From Sphingopyxis sp. H073 (GTDB taxonomy: Bacteria; Pseudomonadota; Alphaproteobacteria; Sphingomonadales; Sphingomonadaceae): DNA of 64,000 nucleotides. The stretch covers positions 124,001-188,000 of the forward strand of contig NZ_LNSG01000002.1 in the NCBI RefSeq assembly GCF_001468395.1, written 5' to 3'. Each line of letters starts with the position of its first letter. The stretch's first letter is position 1. Below the pieces are notes generated by a model. That model searched no databases and was not told the origin of the DNA. It saw only the letters and a program-made list of their open reading frames with translations. The translations under genes were made by a program, and so were the position numbers. This document shows, one piece after another, positions 33,746 to 42,497 of the stretch.

Positions 33746-34370
33746 CCTGCGACTCCCCGTTTGCAGATGTTCTGTGGTTAGAAATTAGCGCAGCCCGAAA
33801 AAAATTGGGAGCGCCATTTTGCGCCACCATTCGATCCGGTCGTTCGCCAAGTTAGCCCCTGCAACCAACGCATGCCTCCGCGCGATATTGAATCAGAAGC
33901 CAAATGATGGAATTCGCCGCAAGCCGTCAGGCTAGCGCGATGGGTGCCCGGTTCTGGGCTCCCTATCCCTTTCGGGACTGGGCCGGGCACCAATTCCTAT
34001 TTCGTACGTCAGAACAAGAACGCGGGTTTCCTACAATATTCGGTCGTGTCATTGTCGGCATATGGCAAAGCAAGCGAGGAAATGGCGGGACAGGGCGCTT
34101 GCGATCGAATTTTGGATCGCGACCTGTGTGGTGGGCGGTTCCTTTGTCGTTGGTCTTCTCAGAGCGCTGGGTTATCTTTTCGATTAGAGGAGAAGTCGTC
34201 GGCCGAACATGCTCAACAAGCTCCACGGTCGGAATCGAACCTCCGGACTTTTAAGTACAGTACTTACGGGGGCTTTTCAGGGGGCCTCCAAATTAGCATC
34301 GGACTGAATGACTAGGCTTCCCTTCGGTTCTTGCGATTATTCGATTCCCTTCACCCGCTCCAGCCGCTTC
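33746..34370. other. Gene-poor junction between island and chromosome
   Basis: This 625-base stretch contains no recognisable gene apart from two tiny frames (34062-34187 and 34209-34307). Composition is less GC-rich than the chromosomal part to the right. It probably includes the right end of the element, but no direct repeat can be matched because the left end is outside the window. A tRNA T-arm-like string at 34227-34248 was considered and not accepted as a tRNA. Confidence 0.5.
34062..34187 (+). CDS. Possible 41-aa single-helix membrane peptide
   Basis: The frame reads MAKQARKWRDRALAIEFWIA, followed by TCVVGGSFVVGLLRALGYLFD: a basic start and one plausible membrane helix. There is no clear ribosome site before the ATG, and no family is recognised. 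It could be a remnant or a small membrane protein of the element. A 32-codon frame follows at 34209-34307. Reported because it is too short to be noticed otherwise. Confidence 0.25.
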   Translation: MAKQARKWRDRALAIEFWIATCVVGGSFVVGLLRALGYLFD

Positions 34371-35156
34371 CTAGGCGTCGACAAGCTCCTTCACCGACAC
34401 CCGCTGTTCGACGAGTTCGATCGCGCGGTACGCCGTAAGAAACGCCACGTCGGCGGCGTCGCGGCCGACGCAGATGCGCGCGGTGCCTTCGGGCCGCGCC
34501 ATGCCCGTCGCATCGACCATGTACCAGCCGCCGTCGAGATAGACTTCGGCGATCGCGTGGAAATCCTGCGGATCGACGCCGAGCGCGTAGACGCTCGCCA
34601 TGCGCGCCGGGATATGCGCGGCGCGGGCGAGCGCGATCATCACATGCGCATAGTCGCGGCAAACGCCGCGCCGCTCGACGAAACTGTCGAGCGCGCCGGT
34701 GTCGGCGTCGCTGGTGCCGGGAAGATAGGTGAAACGGCTTTCGATCCAGTCACGCATCCGCGCGATCTTCGCGCCGCCCTCATGCTCGCCGAAACGGCGC
34801 TCGACAAAGGCGTGGAACTTGTTCGAAGGGCAATAGCGCGATTCGTTGAGATAGGGCACGACCGCCGAGGGCAGGCGATGCAGCGCGACCTCCGGAAGCG
34901 TGCGAAAGTCGACCGCCGGCCGGTCGACCACGACCGCCGCGCGATACTCGGCGCGGAGCGTGCCCGAGGCTCGCAGCCAGATTGGCTCGCACAGCCCGTC
35001 AACCGCCGGGACCCGCGACACAAATTCCGGATTTCCGAGGTCGAGCGAGCTTTCGACAACTTGCTGGCCATGCCCAACCGCCGCCTCGATCTGCAGCATC
35101 AGGTCGACGGGTTCGGATAGGCGATAATTTAGGGAAGCGGAAATTTCGAGTTTCAT
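34371..35156 (-). CDS. Transglutaminase-like cysteine protease family protein
   Basis: A 261-residue protein with an N-terminal bacterial transglutaminase-associated beta region and a C-terminal transglutaminase-like domain. The triad is visible: Cys in RRGVCRDYAHVMIALARA (about 165), His in DPQDFHAIAEVYLDGGW (about 203) and Asp in YMVDATGMARPEG (about 218). Known: such proteins act as peptidases or amidases on unknown substrates. It is the first gene with ordinary chromosomal character after the island and is transcribed towards it, divergent from the MFS gene at 35217. Confidence 0.88.
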   Translation of the reverse strand: MKLEISASLNYRLSEPVDLMLQIEAAVGHGQQVVESSLDLGNPEFVSRVPAVDGLCEPIWLRASGTLRAEYRAAVVVDRPAVDFRTLPEVALHRLPSAVVPYLNESRYCPSNKFHAFVERRFGEHEGGAKIARMRDWIESRFTYLPGTSDADTGALDSFVERRGVCRDYAHVMIALARAAHIPARMASVYALGVDPQDFHAIAEVYLDGGWYMVDATGMARPEGTARICVGRDAADVAFLTAYRAIELVEQRVSVKELVDA

Positions 35157-35216
35157 CTATCGCCAACGCACAGGAGGGGGATCGGTGCCGCTAATGACTG
35201 TCGGGGGAAATAACAA

Positions 35217-36452
35217 GTGACGCCCGCGCGCACGATACCGTTCATCGTCGTTACCATCTTCATCGACGCAATCGGGTTCGGCATCATCATGCCGGTGCTG
35301 CCGCAGCTAGTCATGGAGGTCGGCAAGATCGATCTGCCGCACGCGATCGAGATCGGTGCCTGGATCGGACTGGTGATGGCGGTCGCGACCTTCCTCGCTT
35401 CGCCGGTGCTCGGTAATCTGTCCGACCGCTTCGGCCGGCGGCGCGTGCTGCTGCTCTCGCTCGGCGGACTGGCGGCCGATTACACGCTGCTGACAGTCGT
35501 CGGCACCCTGCCCTGGCTGTTCGTCGCGCGGGCTATTTCGGGGATATTTGGCGGCAGCTATGCGGCGGCGCAAGCGGCGATCGCCGACATCACCAAGCCC
35601 GAAGACCGCGCGCGCAACTTCGGCTTTGTCGGCGCGGCCTTCGGAGTCGGCTTCGTCGTCGGCCCGGCAATCGGCGGCTTGCTCGGCGAGATGAGCCCGC
35701 GCGCGCCCTTCGTCGCGGCGGCGGGTCTGGCGGCGGCAAATATGCTCTATGGCCTGATCATCTTCCCCGAGACGCTGCCGCCCGAGCGCCGCCGCGTCTT
35801 CGACTGGCGCCGCGCCAATCCGCTGGGTGCGCTCAAGACCATGCGCGGCCTCCCTGGTATGGGCGGAATCGCGACCGTCCTCGTGCTGTGGCAGATCGCG
35901 AGCCTCGTCTATCCGATGACGTGGAGCTTTTGTTGCATCGCACAGCTCGGCTGGACGTCGGGGATGATCGGTGCGAGCCTGGCTGCGGTCGGGGTTGCCA
36001 TCGCGATCGGCCAGGCCTTCGTCGTCGGGCCCGCAGTCGCGCGATTCGGAGAGCGCGATGCCGCCACGCTCGGCATCCTGATCGCCGTTGCGGTCTATAT
36101 CGGTTATGCCTTCACGACCTCGACGCTCGGCGCCTTCCTGCTGCTGATCCCGGTTGCCTTGCAGGCACCGGTGCAGCCGTCGCTGATGGCGATGATGTCA
36201 CGCCGCGCGACGCCGGAGACGCAGGGCGAGGTTCAGGGAATTTCGGCGATGGCGATGGGGCTGGGACAGCTTGCCGCGCCGGCGCTGCTCACGGGAACGA
36301 TGGCCCATTTCACCGGGGACGACGCGCCGGTGCATTTCCCCGGGGCGGCCTTCGTGGTGGCGGCGATCTTCGGAATATTGGCAATCGTGATGCTGCGCCG
36401 CCTGCCGCGCGCGCAGCCGGCCGATCAAATTCCGCCGTCGGTCACTGCATAG
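35217..36452 (+). CDS. TetA-like MFS drug efflux transporter
   Basis: A 411-residue inner-membrane proton antiporter with twelve predicted helices. The start is GTG at 35217. The family signature is seen in helix 1 (FIVVTIFIDAIGFGIIMPVL), the motif A loop GNLSDRFGRRRVLLLS between helices 2 and 3, and the GGSYAAAQAAIADIT and RARNFGFVGAAFGVGFVVGP stretches of TetA(A-G)-like pumps. Whether tetracycline is a substrate cannot be read from the sequence; chromosomal relatives often lack a TetR partner, as here. The last 28 bases overlap the convergent CinA-like gene. Confidence 0.88.
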   Translation: MTPARTIPFIVVTIFIDAIGFGIIMPVLPQLVMEVGKIDLPHAIEIGAWIGLVMAVATFLASPVLGNLSDRFGRRRVLLLSLGGLAADYTLLTVVGTLPWLFVARAISGIFGGSYAAAQAAIADITKPEDRARNFGFVGAAFGVGFVVGPAIGGLLGEMSPRAPFVAAAGLAAANMLYGLIIFPETLPPERRRVFDWRRANPLGALKTMRGLPGMGGIATVLVLWQIASLVYPMTWSFCCIAQLGWTSGMIGASLAAVGVAIAIGQAFVVGPAVARFGERDAATLGILIAVAVYIGYAFTTSTLGAFLLLIPVALQAPVQPSLMAMMSRRATPETQGEVQGISAMAMGLGQLAAPALLTGTMAHFTGDDAPVHFPGAAFVVAAIFGILAIVMLRRLPRAQPADQIPPSVTA

Positions 36453-37186
36453 CCGAGCGCTTCGAGCCCAGCGGTGAGCATCGCGACGCAAGCGGCGACC
36501 GCATCCCCGTCAGTCGATCGGATCACGAAGTTCGCGCCGACCCGGCCGTCACGGAAGAAGGGATAGCTGCCGATGGCGACGCCGGGATGGTCCTTCTCGC
36601 CCTGACGGAGCAGGTCGGCGACCTCGCTTTCGGGCGACCAGGCCCCGATCGTATGCGCGACGAGCGGCGCGCCACCTTCGAGTTCGCCGGTGAGCGCGTC
36701 GAGCATCCCCGCGGTGATGTGGGGGACGCCCGCCATGATGAAGAGATTTCCTAGGCGGATGCCCGGCGCGCCCGACATGCGGTTCGGGATCAGGTCGGCG
36801 CCCTCGGGGACGCGGGCCATGCGCAGCCGCGCCTCGGTCAGCTCGATCCCGCGCCCGTTATAGTAACGTTCGAGGATCGCGCGCGCTGCGGGGTGGATGA
36901 TCACCCCGACGCCCAGCGCCTTCGCCACCGCGTCGACCGTGATGTCGTCGTGCGTCGGCCCGATCCCGCCGGTGGTGAAGACATAGTCGTAACGCGCGCG
37001 GATTGCGTTCAGCGCGTCGACGATCTCCTGCTCGACGTCGGGCACGATCCGCACTTCGCGCAGCCTGATCCCCTGCACGTCGAGCCAGGTCGCGATCTGC
37101 GCGACATTCTTGTCCTGCGTGCGGCCCGAGAGAATCTCGTCGCCGATCACCAGCACGGCGGCGGTCCAGATGCGTTCGTCGCTCAT
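36425..37186 (-). CDS. CinA-like molybdopterin-binding domain protein
   Basis: A 253-residue protein of the MoCF_biosynth fold: AAVLVIGDEILSGRTQDKN at the start, FTTGGIGPTHDDITVDAVAK (the signature glycine loop and acidic pair) and the later PGIRLGNLFIMAGVPHI. It corresponds to the N-terminal half of CinA without the C-terminal amidohydrolase domain. Related stand-alone proteins hydrolyse nucleotide pyrophosphate bonds; the substrate here is not determined. It converges with, and overlaps by 28 bases, the MFS gene. Confidence 0.88.
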   Translation of the reverse strand: MSDERIWTAAVLVIGDEILSGRTQDKNVAQIATWLDVQGIRLREVRIVPDVEQEIVDALNAIRARYDYVFTTGGIGPTHDDITVDAVAKALGVGVIIHPAARAILERYYNGRGIELTEARLRMARVPEGADLIPNRMSGAPGIRLGNLFIMAGVPHITAGMLDALTGELEGGAPLVAHTIGAWSPESEVADLLRQGEKDHPGVAIGSYPFFRDGRVGANFVIRSTDGDAVAACVAMLTAGLEALGYAVTDGGI

Positions 37187-37291
37187 CGCTTTGCCTTAAC
37201 CGCGAACGGTGACAAAACAAGCCCGCTGGAACATCGAAATTGTTCCTGATATGTTCCTACCCGACTCGCACGCCCCAAAGGGAGACGCATC

Positions 37292-37927
37292 ATGGCCGAA
37301 GAGCTGATTTTCTATACCAATCCCATGTCGCGCGGCCAGATCGTCCGCTGGATGCTCGAAGAGGTCGGGGCACCCTATGAGACGAACATCCTCGGCTACG
37401 GCACCTCGATGAAGGACGAGGCCTATCTGGCGATCAATCCGATGGGCAAGGTTCCCGCGATAGTCCACAACGGCAAGGTCGTCACCGAATGCGCCGCGAT
37501 CTGCGCCTATCTGGCCGATGCCTTTCCATCGGCGGGCCTTGCACCGGCGCTCGCGGACCGCGCCGATTATTATCGCTGGATGTTCTTCGCCGCCGGGCCG
37601 GTCGAACAAGCAATCACGGCCAAGCATTTCGGGATCGAGCCCGACGCCGACCAGCAGCGTTCGGCAGGCTTCGGTACGCTGGAGCATGCGCTCGACGCGC
37701 TTGAAAGCGCGGTCGCGGGCAAGACCTATGTTGCGGGCGACCTCTTCACCGCGGCCGACGTCTATGTCGGCAGCCAGGTCGATTGGGGCCTGCAGTTCGG
37801 GACGATCCCGTCGCGCCCGGCGTTCGAAGCCTATGCCGCCGGCCTTCGCGAACGCGCGGGCTACAAGGCGGCGAAGGCGATCGACAATGCGCTGATTGCC
37901 GAGATGCAGGCGGCAAGCCCCGCTTAG
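37292..37927 (+). CDS. Glutathione S-transferase family protein
   Basis: A 211-residue cytosolic GST. The thioredoxin-like N-terminal domain starts with LIFYTNPMSRGQIVRWMLEE, where SRG would supply the catalytic serine type residue, and has the cis-proline and glutathione-binding parts NPMGKVPAIVHNGKVVTECA. The helical C-terminal domain carries YVAGDLFTAADVYVGSQVDW, the usual N-capping box. AGGGAGACG precedes the ATG. Substrate unknown. The stop overlaps the end of the convergent DUF2785 gene by 4 bases. Confidence 0.92.
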   Translation: MAEELIFYTNPMSRGQIVRWMLEEVGAPYETNILGYGTSMKDEAYLAINPMGKVPAIVHNGKVVTECAAICAYLADAFPSAGLAPALADRADYYRWMFFAAGPVEQAITAKHFGIEPDADQQRSAGFGTLEHALDALESAVAGKTYVAGDLFTAADVYVGSQVDWGLQFGTIPSRPAFEAYAAGLRERAGYKAAKAIDNALIAEMQAASPA

Positions 37928-38823
37928 GGCAGTGCCTTCAGCAACGCGATCGCAAGCGGGGCAAGGCGCTTGATCTGCGGATCCTGCGTCTCGGCCGCGC
38001 TGACATAGATGGCGTTCGCGAATGCGGTTGTGTTGTGAACCGCCGCGAGGCCGGCATCGTTCGTATAGGCGTCCGTCCAGCGCGCACTCGTATCGGGATG
38101 CAGCGCCTTGAACCATGCCGCCCAGGCCGCGTCATCGATATCGGGGCGCCTGGCGAGAAACAGCACGGGCCGCGCGAGGCGGGCCGATTCGCCATGATGA
38201 TAATAGGGCGAGTCGGCCGGCGCGACCTGCGCCGCTATCGCGCCGAGCAGCAACTCGGCATCGGCACGCGTCAGCCGCGGATTGAGCGCGAGCTGGAGCG
38301 CGAGGTCGGAACCATGCGCCACGCCGTGCCGCCACCCCTCGCCGGCGGTGAAGCCGCGGTAGTCGCTGACTCCGCGTAGATAGGCGGCCGCGGTGCCCGC
38401 GAGGGCGTGGACCTCACCGTCGCTCATCCACGCAGCGATGCGGTCGGTGCGCGCGACCTCCGATAGCGCCAGGATCGCGAAGGGTTTCGCGAACCCGGCG
38501 CGATCGTCGGGCGCGGTCGCCATCGCGGTCAACCGGCCGAGCGCATGGCGCATCTGGTCAGCCCGAAGCTGCTTGCCGCGAAGACCTTCGGACCAGAGCG
38601 TGTAGGCGAAGCCGTCGCGCACCGCGGAATCGGGATCGCCGAGGCAGGCGGCGAGTGCATCGAGGTCGGCGTTGCTCGCCCTCGGAAAGAACGAAGCGGC
38701 ATAGGCCTTGAGGTCGCCGTCCGCCGGCGATGCGACGCGGCAAAGCGCCGGTTTGACCTCCTGGCCCGCCGCCGGAGAGAGCAGCATCACCGCCGCGCCG
38801 ACGATCATTCCCGCAAACCGCAT
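37924..38823 (-). CDS. DUF2785 family exported protein
   Basis: A 299-residue protein with an N-terminal signal peptide (MRFAGMIVGAAVMLLSPAAG, cut after AAGQ). The rest is helical with the DUF2785 pattern: DPDSAVRDGFAYTLWSEGLR, FAILALSEVARTDRIAAWMS, YLRGVSDYRGFTAGEGWRHG, VAHGSDLALQLALNPRLT. The family has no assigned role. It converges with the GST gene. Confidence 0.82.
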   Translation of the reverse strand: MRFAGMIVGAAVMLLSPAAGQEVKPALCRVASPADGDLKAYAASFFPRASNADLDALAACLGDPDSAVRDGFAYTLWSEGLRGKQLRADQMRHALGRLTAMATAPDDRAGFAKPFAILALSEVARTDRIAAWMSDGEVHALAGTAAAYLRGVSDYRGFTAGEGWRHGVAHGSDLALQLALNPRLTRADAELLLGAIAAQVAPADSPYYHHGESARLARPVLFLARRPDIDDAAWAAWFKALHPDTSARWTDAYTNDAGLAAVHNTTAFANAIYVSAAETQDPQIKRLAPLAIALLKALP

Positions 38824-38846
38824 CGCTGCCCCGCCCCCAAGAAAAA

Positions 38847-38872
38847 GGCCCGGCAGATCGCTCCGCCGGGCC
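38847..38872 (-). terminator. Rho-independent terminator of the Bax-inhibitor-like gene
   Basis: On the minus strand an 8-base stem GGCCCGGC/GCCGGGCC with a 10-base loop is followed by a run ending CTTTTTCTT. It lies 30 bases downstream of the gene at 38902-39639. This is a standard intrinsic terminator. Confidence 0.85.
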
Positions 38873-38901
38873 CGTTATCGTTTCGATGTCCGTCTGTCCG
38901 C

Positions 38902-39639
38902 TTATTCGCGGTTGCCCAGAAGGTTGAGCAGGAAGGTGAACATGTTGACGAAGTCGAGGTAGAGCGTCAGCGCGCCCATCACCACCGACTTGCCGACGAA
39001 GTCGGTCCCGCGGACATAGAAGTACATGCTCTTGATCTTCTGCGTGTCATAGGCGGTCAGGCCCGCGAACAGCAGCACGCCGACGACGCTGATCGCCGTG
39101 GCGAAGGCACCCGACTGGAACACGAACGCGTTGAGCAGCATCGCGACGATGATGCCGACGAGGCCCATGATCAGGAAGGTGCCGAAACCCGACAGATCCT
39201 TCTTGGTCGTGTAGCCATAGAGGCTGAGACCGAGGAAGGCGGCGGCGGTCGCGAAGAAGGTCTGCGCGATCGAGGTGTTGGTGAAGACGAAGAAGATCGC
39301 CGCCATCGACACGCCCATTACCGCCGCATAGGCCCAGTAAAGCGCCTGCGCCGCGACCGTCGAAAGCTTGTTGATGCCGAAGCTCAGCACCATCACGAAA
39401 GCGAGCGGGGCGAGCATGATCACCCACTTGACCGGTCCCGGGCCGAACAGCAGCGCGGGCGCGCCTTCCCACTGCGAGAAGAGCATCGCGACGACGCCGG
39501 TCAGCAGAACGCCCGACGCCATATAGTTGTAAACCGACAGCATGTACGACCGCAGGCCGGCATCGACGGCCTGATCCATCGCGCTCGCGCTGCCTGGGAA
39601 GCCGGACGCCGCCATATTGGGGTCGTTCCAATTAGCCAT
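38902..39639 (-). CDS. Bax inhibitor-1/YccA family membrane protein
   Basis: A 245-residue inner-membrane protein with seven predicted helices. Family marks are the first helix region (RSYMLSVYNYMASGVLLTGV), ALYWAYAAVMGVSMAAIFFV, and the C-terminal LTAYDTQKIKSMY with the conserved aspartate of the calcium-leak pore, followed by LYLDFVNMFTFLLNLLG. ATG 39639 is chosen because GGAG precedes it; another ATG lies two codons upstream. The gene ends in a clear terminator. Confidence 0.92.
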   Translation of the reverse strand: MANWNDPNMAASGFPGSASAMDQAVDAGLRSYMLSVYNYMASGVLLTGVVAMLFSQWEGAPALLFGPGPVKWVIMLAPLAFVMVLSFGINKLSTVAAQALYWAYAAVMGVSMAAIFFVFTNTSIAQTFFATAAAFLGLSLYGYTTKKDLSGFGTFLIMGLVGIIVAMLLNAFVFQSGAFATAISVVGVLLFAGLTAYDTQKIKSMYFYVRGTDFVGKSVVMGALTLYLDFVNMFTFLLNLLGNRE

Positions 39640-39777
39640 TTTCATCTCCATCACCGGCCAGACGATACCGGCCGTGGCGATAATATCGGGATATTCGCGG
39701 CTCGTTTCAAGCGAAACCGGACATGCGCGCTGTTTCGGCTTCGCAGCCGTCGCGCGCCGCCCTATGCTGGCACCGCC

Positions 39778-40386
39778 ATGTCGACCCATCGCCTGTTCGT
39801 CGCCCTGCGCCCGCCGCGCCCGATCCGGCAACAATTGCTCGCCGCGATGCACGGCATTTCGGGCGCGCGCTGGCAGGATGACGAGCAGCTCCACCTGACG
39901 CTGCGCTTCATCGGCGAGGTCGATCATCATCGTGCCGAGGACATCGCCGCCGCGCTCGGCAGCCTGTACGCGCCCGCGATCGAGGCGCGGATCGCCGGGG
40001 TCGGCCTGTTCGAGCGGCAAGGCCGGCCGCACATGGTCTGGGCAGGGGCTCTACCCCACGCGCCGCTCGCCGCGCTGCATCGCAAGGTCGACCAGCTGCT
40101 CGCGCGTGTCGGCGTCGTGCCCGAAACCCGGGCCTTCGTGCCGCATATCACGCTCGCGCGGCTCAACCGCGGATCGGGCCCGGTCGCGCCCTTCCTTGCG
40201 CTGAACAGCGACTTTGCCAGCGAACCCTTTCCGTTCGGCCATGTCACGCTCTACGAAAGCGAGATGGGGCACGGCGGCTCGCGTTATCATCCGGTCGCGC
40301 GCTATCCCCTCGACGAGGCGACGAGCGCGGCAGCGACCGCGCTGACATCGTCCCATGTTTCGGCGAAGCCGTTATCGGCGCCATAA
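39778..40386 (+). CDS. thpR: RNA 2',3'-cyclic phosphodiesterase (2'-5' RNA ligase family)
   Basis: A 202-residue two-histidine phosphoesterase. The two HxTx motifs are HLTLRFIGEV (about residue 39) and HITLARLNRG (about residue 123), and the start MSTHRLFVALRPPRPIRQQL is typical. Known: ThpR opens 2',3'-cyclic phosphates and can join or split 2'-5' RNA bonds. The 3' end overlaps the convergent phosphatase gene by 85 bases, unusual but with both frames complete. Confidence 0.92.
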   Translation: MSTHRLFVALRPPRPIRQQLLAAMHGISGARWQDDEQLHLTLRFIGEVDHHRAEDIAAALGSLYAPAIEARIAGVGLFERQGRPHMVWAGALPHAPLAALHRKVDQLLARVGVVPETRAFVPHITLARLNRGSGPVAPFLALNSDFASEPFPFGHVTLYESEMGHGGSRYHPVARYPLDEATSAAATALTSSHVSAKPLSAP

Positions 40387-40781
40387 TAGGGATCGGTGAC
40401 GCTTTCCCCTTCGCGGCCGGCGACCAGTTCGAGCATCAGCCTGAGCTCGGCGGTCGCGCCGATGGGACGAAGCGCGCGGGCGTCGCGCAGATTGGCCTCG
40501 TCGGCGGCAAGGATGAGGTCGAAATCATGAAAGTCGCTGCGGCGAAGCTGGCGCGCGCGCAGGTCCGAGATATCGGCACCGCGCCGCCGCGCCTCGGCCT
40601 GTGCGCGATGGTCGGGCGGGCGGCCGACGTGCCAGTCGCCGGTGCCCGCCGAATCGAGCCTCGCAGCGATCCCGGCCGCGGCAAAGGCGGCGCGCGCGGC
40701 CCCTTCGGCGAGCGGGGAGCGGCAGATATTGCCGAGGCAGAGGAAGAGAATCGCGGGGGGATTTGGTCGATCTTCGCGCAT
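40302..40781 (-). CDS. Low-molecular-weight protein-tyrosine-phosphatase
   Basis: A 159-residue enzyme with the P-loop FLCLGNICRSPLAEG near the N-terminus (nucleophilic Cys followed by Arg) and the general-acid loop TDPYYGADNGFAET. Relatives dephosphorylate tyrosine kinases of polysaccharide export or act as arsenate reductases; here no such neighbour exists. Its last 28 codons overlap the convergent thpR gene. Confidence 0.93.
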   Translation of the reverse strand: MREDRPNPPAILFLCLGNICRSPLAEGAARAAFAAAGIAARLDSAGTGDWHVGRPPDHRAQAEARRRGADISDLRARQLRRSDFHDFDLILAADEANLRDARALRPIGATAELRLMLELVAGREGESVTDPYYGADNGFAETWDDVSAVAAALVASSRG

Positions 40782-40888
40782 ATCGTCCGTCTTCGCTCCA
40801 AAGGTGAACCGACTTTCAACTTGCGCCGGGCGGCGGCTCGTGCGACCACCGCGACATAAGGATAATGGGTCAGGGAGAGGGTTGCCAG

Positions 40889-42490
40889 ATGGCCGATAGC
40901 GCGAGCGTGAACGAGACGGTCGGGGCGCCGCCCGCCGGGCCGCAGGCCAGCGGCTATAGTTGGTACGTGCTGTTCGTGCTGGTCGTCGTCTATATCCTCA
41001 ATTTCATCGACCGGCAGATCCTGAGCATCCTTGCGGTCGATATCAAGGCCGACCTCGGGCTCAAGGATTCGGACCTCGGCTTCCTCGGCGGCGCTGCGTT
41101 CGCGGTCTTCTATGCGCTGTTCGGTATTCCGCTCGGCCGGCTCGCGGACAATTGGAGCCGCGTGAAGCTGCTCTCGATCGGCCTGACTCTGTGGTCGACG
41201 ATGACCGCGCTGTCGGGCTTCGCGTACAACAAGGTGACGCTTACCTTCGCGCGCATGGGCGTCGGCGTCGGCGAGGCGACCGCGAGCCCGACCGCTTACT
41301 CGCTGATCTCCGACTATTTCCCGAAGCGGCAGAAGGCGACCGCCCTCGCCATCTATTCGTCGGGGCTCTACCTTGGCGGCGGCGTGTCGCTGTTCATCGG
41401 CGCGGCGATCGTCGAGGCGTGGAACCGCGCCTATCCGGCAGGCGGCCCGATGGGGCTCGTCGGCTGGCAGGCGGCGTTCCTAGCAGTCGGCATTCCCGGG
41501 CTGATCGTCGCCCTCTGGGTTGCAACGCTGCGCGAACCCGTCCGCGGAGCGATGGACGGAGTCGCAAGCCCGAGTTCGGCGACCCCTTTCCGCGCGTTCG
41601 GCAAGGATCTGTCGATGATCGTCCCGCCGCTGACGCTCTATGGCGCTTGGAAGCGCGGACCCGCGGCGCTGGGGGTCAACATCGGCTTTGCAGCGGCGGT
41701 GTCGGCCTTCGCCTGGTGGATGATCGCACTGACCGGCAATTTCCCGCAATGGTCGGCGGTCGCGCTCGGCTATTATGCGGTCTTCTCCTGGGCCTGCACC
41801 CTCCGGGCGCACGACCCCGCCACGTTCCGGCTGATCTGGGGCACCCCTGCCTTCATCTGCACGACGCTGGGATACGGCCTTGTCAGCCTCGCCGCCTATG
41901 CGCTCGGCTTCTGGTCGGCGCCCTATGCCGAAACCGTGCTGGGCCTGCCGAAGCAGGAACTGGCCCTCATCCTCGGCGCCAACGGTGCACTCAGCGGCTT
42001 CATCGGCGTGATCGTCGGCGGACGGATCGCGGATGCGCTGCGCGAACGGAATCCCGCAGGCCGCATCCTGATGATCATCTTCGGTGTCGTCGCCCCGATC
42101 ATCCCGATCTGGGTCGGCTACACGACCGAAAATTCGACGCTTTTCTATGCGATGAACTTCCTCGCGGGCATGTTCGGCGCGACCGCGCTCGGCGCAGCGG
42201 CAGCGACGACGCAGGATCTGGTTCTGCCGCGGATGCGCGGCACCGCGACCGCCGCCTTCTTCCTCGGCACCACGCTCGTCGGCCTGTCCTTCGGTCCCTA
42301 TATGGTCGGTCAGATTTCCGACCTCGCGGGGACGATCGTCGACGGCAAGCCGGTCAGCGACCTGCGCACGGGAATCCTGTCGCTGATCGCGGTCGCGCCG
42401 GTCGCGCTCGGCCTCCTCGTCTACGCCTATCGCGCGGTGCCGCGCGCCGAGGCGACGATCGCCGAGCGCGCGGCGGCCGCGGCCGCCTGA
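40889..42490 (+). CDS. MFS transporter (Spinster-like)
   Basis: A 533-residue inner-membrane transporter with about twelve helices plus one or two extra segments. Family marks: ILNFIDRQILSILAVDIKAD in helix 1, the motif A loop PLGRLADNWSRVKLLSIGLT, and VGVGEATASPTAYSLISDYF, all characteristic of Spinster-type carriers common in sphingomonads. Start ATG 40889 follows GGGAGAGG; an in-frame ATG at 40865 has none. Substrate is unknown. The protein ends in an alanine-rich stretch. Confidence 0.87.
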   Translation: MADSASVNETVGAPPAGPQASGYSWYVLFVLVVVYILNFIDRQILSILAVDIKADLGLKDSDLGFLGGAAFAVFYALFGIPLGRLADNWSRVKLLSIGLTLWSTMTALSGFAYNKVTLTFARMGVGVGEATASPTAYSLISDYFPKRQKATALAIYSSGLYLGGGVSLFIGAAIVEAWNRAYPAGGPMGLVGWQAAFLAVGIPGLIVALWVATLREPVRGAMDGVASPSSATPFRAFGKDLSMIVPPLTLYGAWKRGPAALGVNIGFAAAVSAFAWWMIALTGNFPQWSAVALGYYAVFSWACTLRAHDPATFRLIWGTPAFICTTLGYGLVSLAAYALGFWSAPYAETVLGLPKQELALILGANGALSGFIGVIVGGRIADALRERNPAGRILMIIFGVVAPIIPIWVGYTTENSTLFYAMNFLAGMFGATALGAAAATTQDLVLPRMRGTATAAFFLGTTLVGLSFGPYMVGQISDLAGTIVDGKPVSDLRTGILSLIAVAPVALGLLVYAYRAVPRAEATIAERAAAAAA

Positions 42491-42497
42491 CGGGCGA

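Larger units (their letters stand above)
1..34370. mobile_element. Integrative mobilizable element / defence island (left end outside window)
   Basis: Seen: a P4-type integrase at the left edge, a small AlpA-like HTH gene, a MobF relaxase with coupling protein, three ParB-like genes, a serine recombinase and several defence-like modules, followed from 34371 by ordinary chromosomal genes. Known: P4-type integrases usually insert islands into tRNA genes, with the tRNA upstream of int. Inference: the left attachment site lies outside the window and the right end lies in the gene-poor stretch 33746-34370. No VirB/Tra mating-pair genes are present, so transfer would need a helper. Two recombinase systems (tyrosine at the left, serine at the right) leave open that this is a composite of two elements. 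Confidence 0.75.

Noticed and set aside
34227..34248. tRNA T-arm-like string (GGAATCGAACC) that could mark an attachment site in a tRNA gene
   Set aside because: The neighbouring bases do not form the T stem, anticodon arm or acceptor arm, and the orientation (minus strand) does not fit an attR for an integrase at the left pointing right. The string can also be read as part of a 32-codon frame (34209-34307).
38545..39777. Long plus-strand open frame upstream of thpR
   Set aside because: It runs antisense through the DUF2785 and Bax-inhibitor genes; only its last part, from the ATG at 39778, is the real thpR gene.
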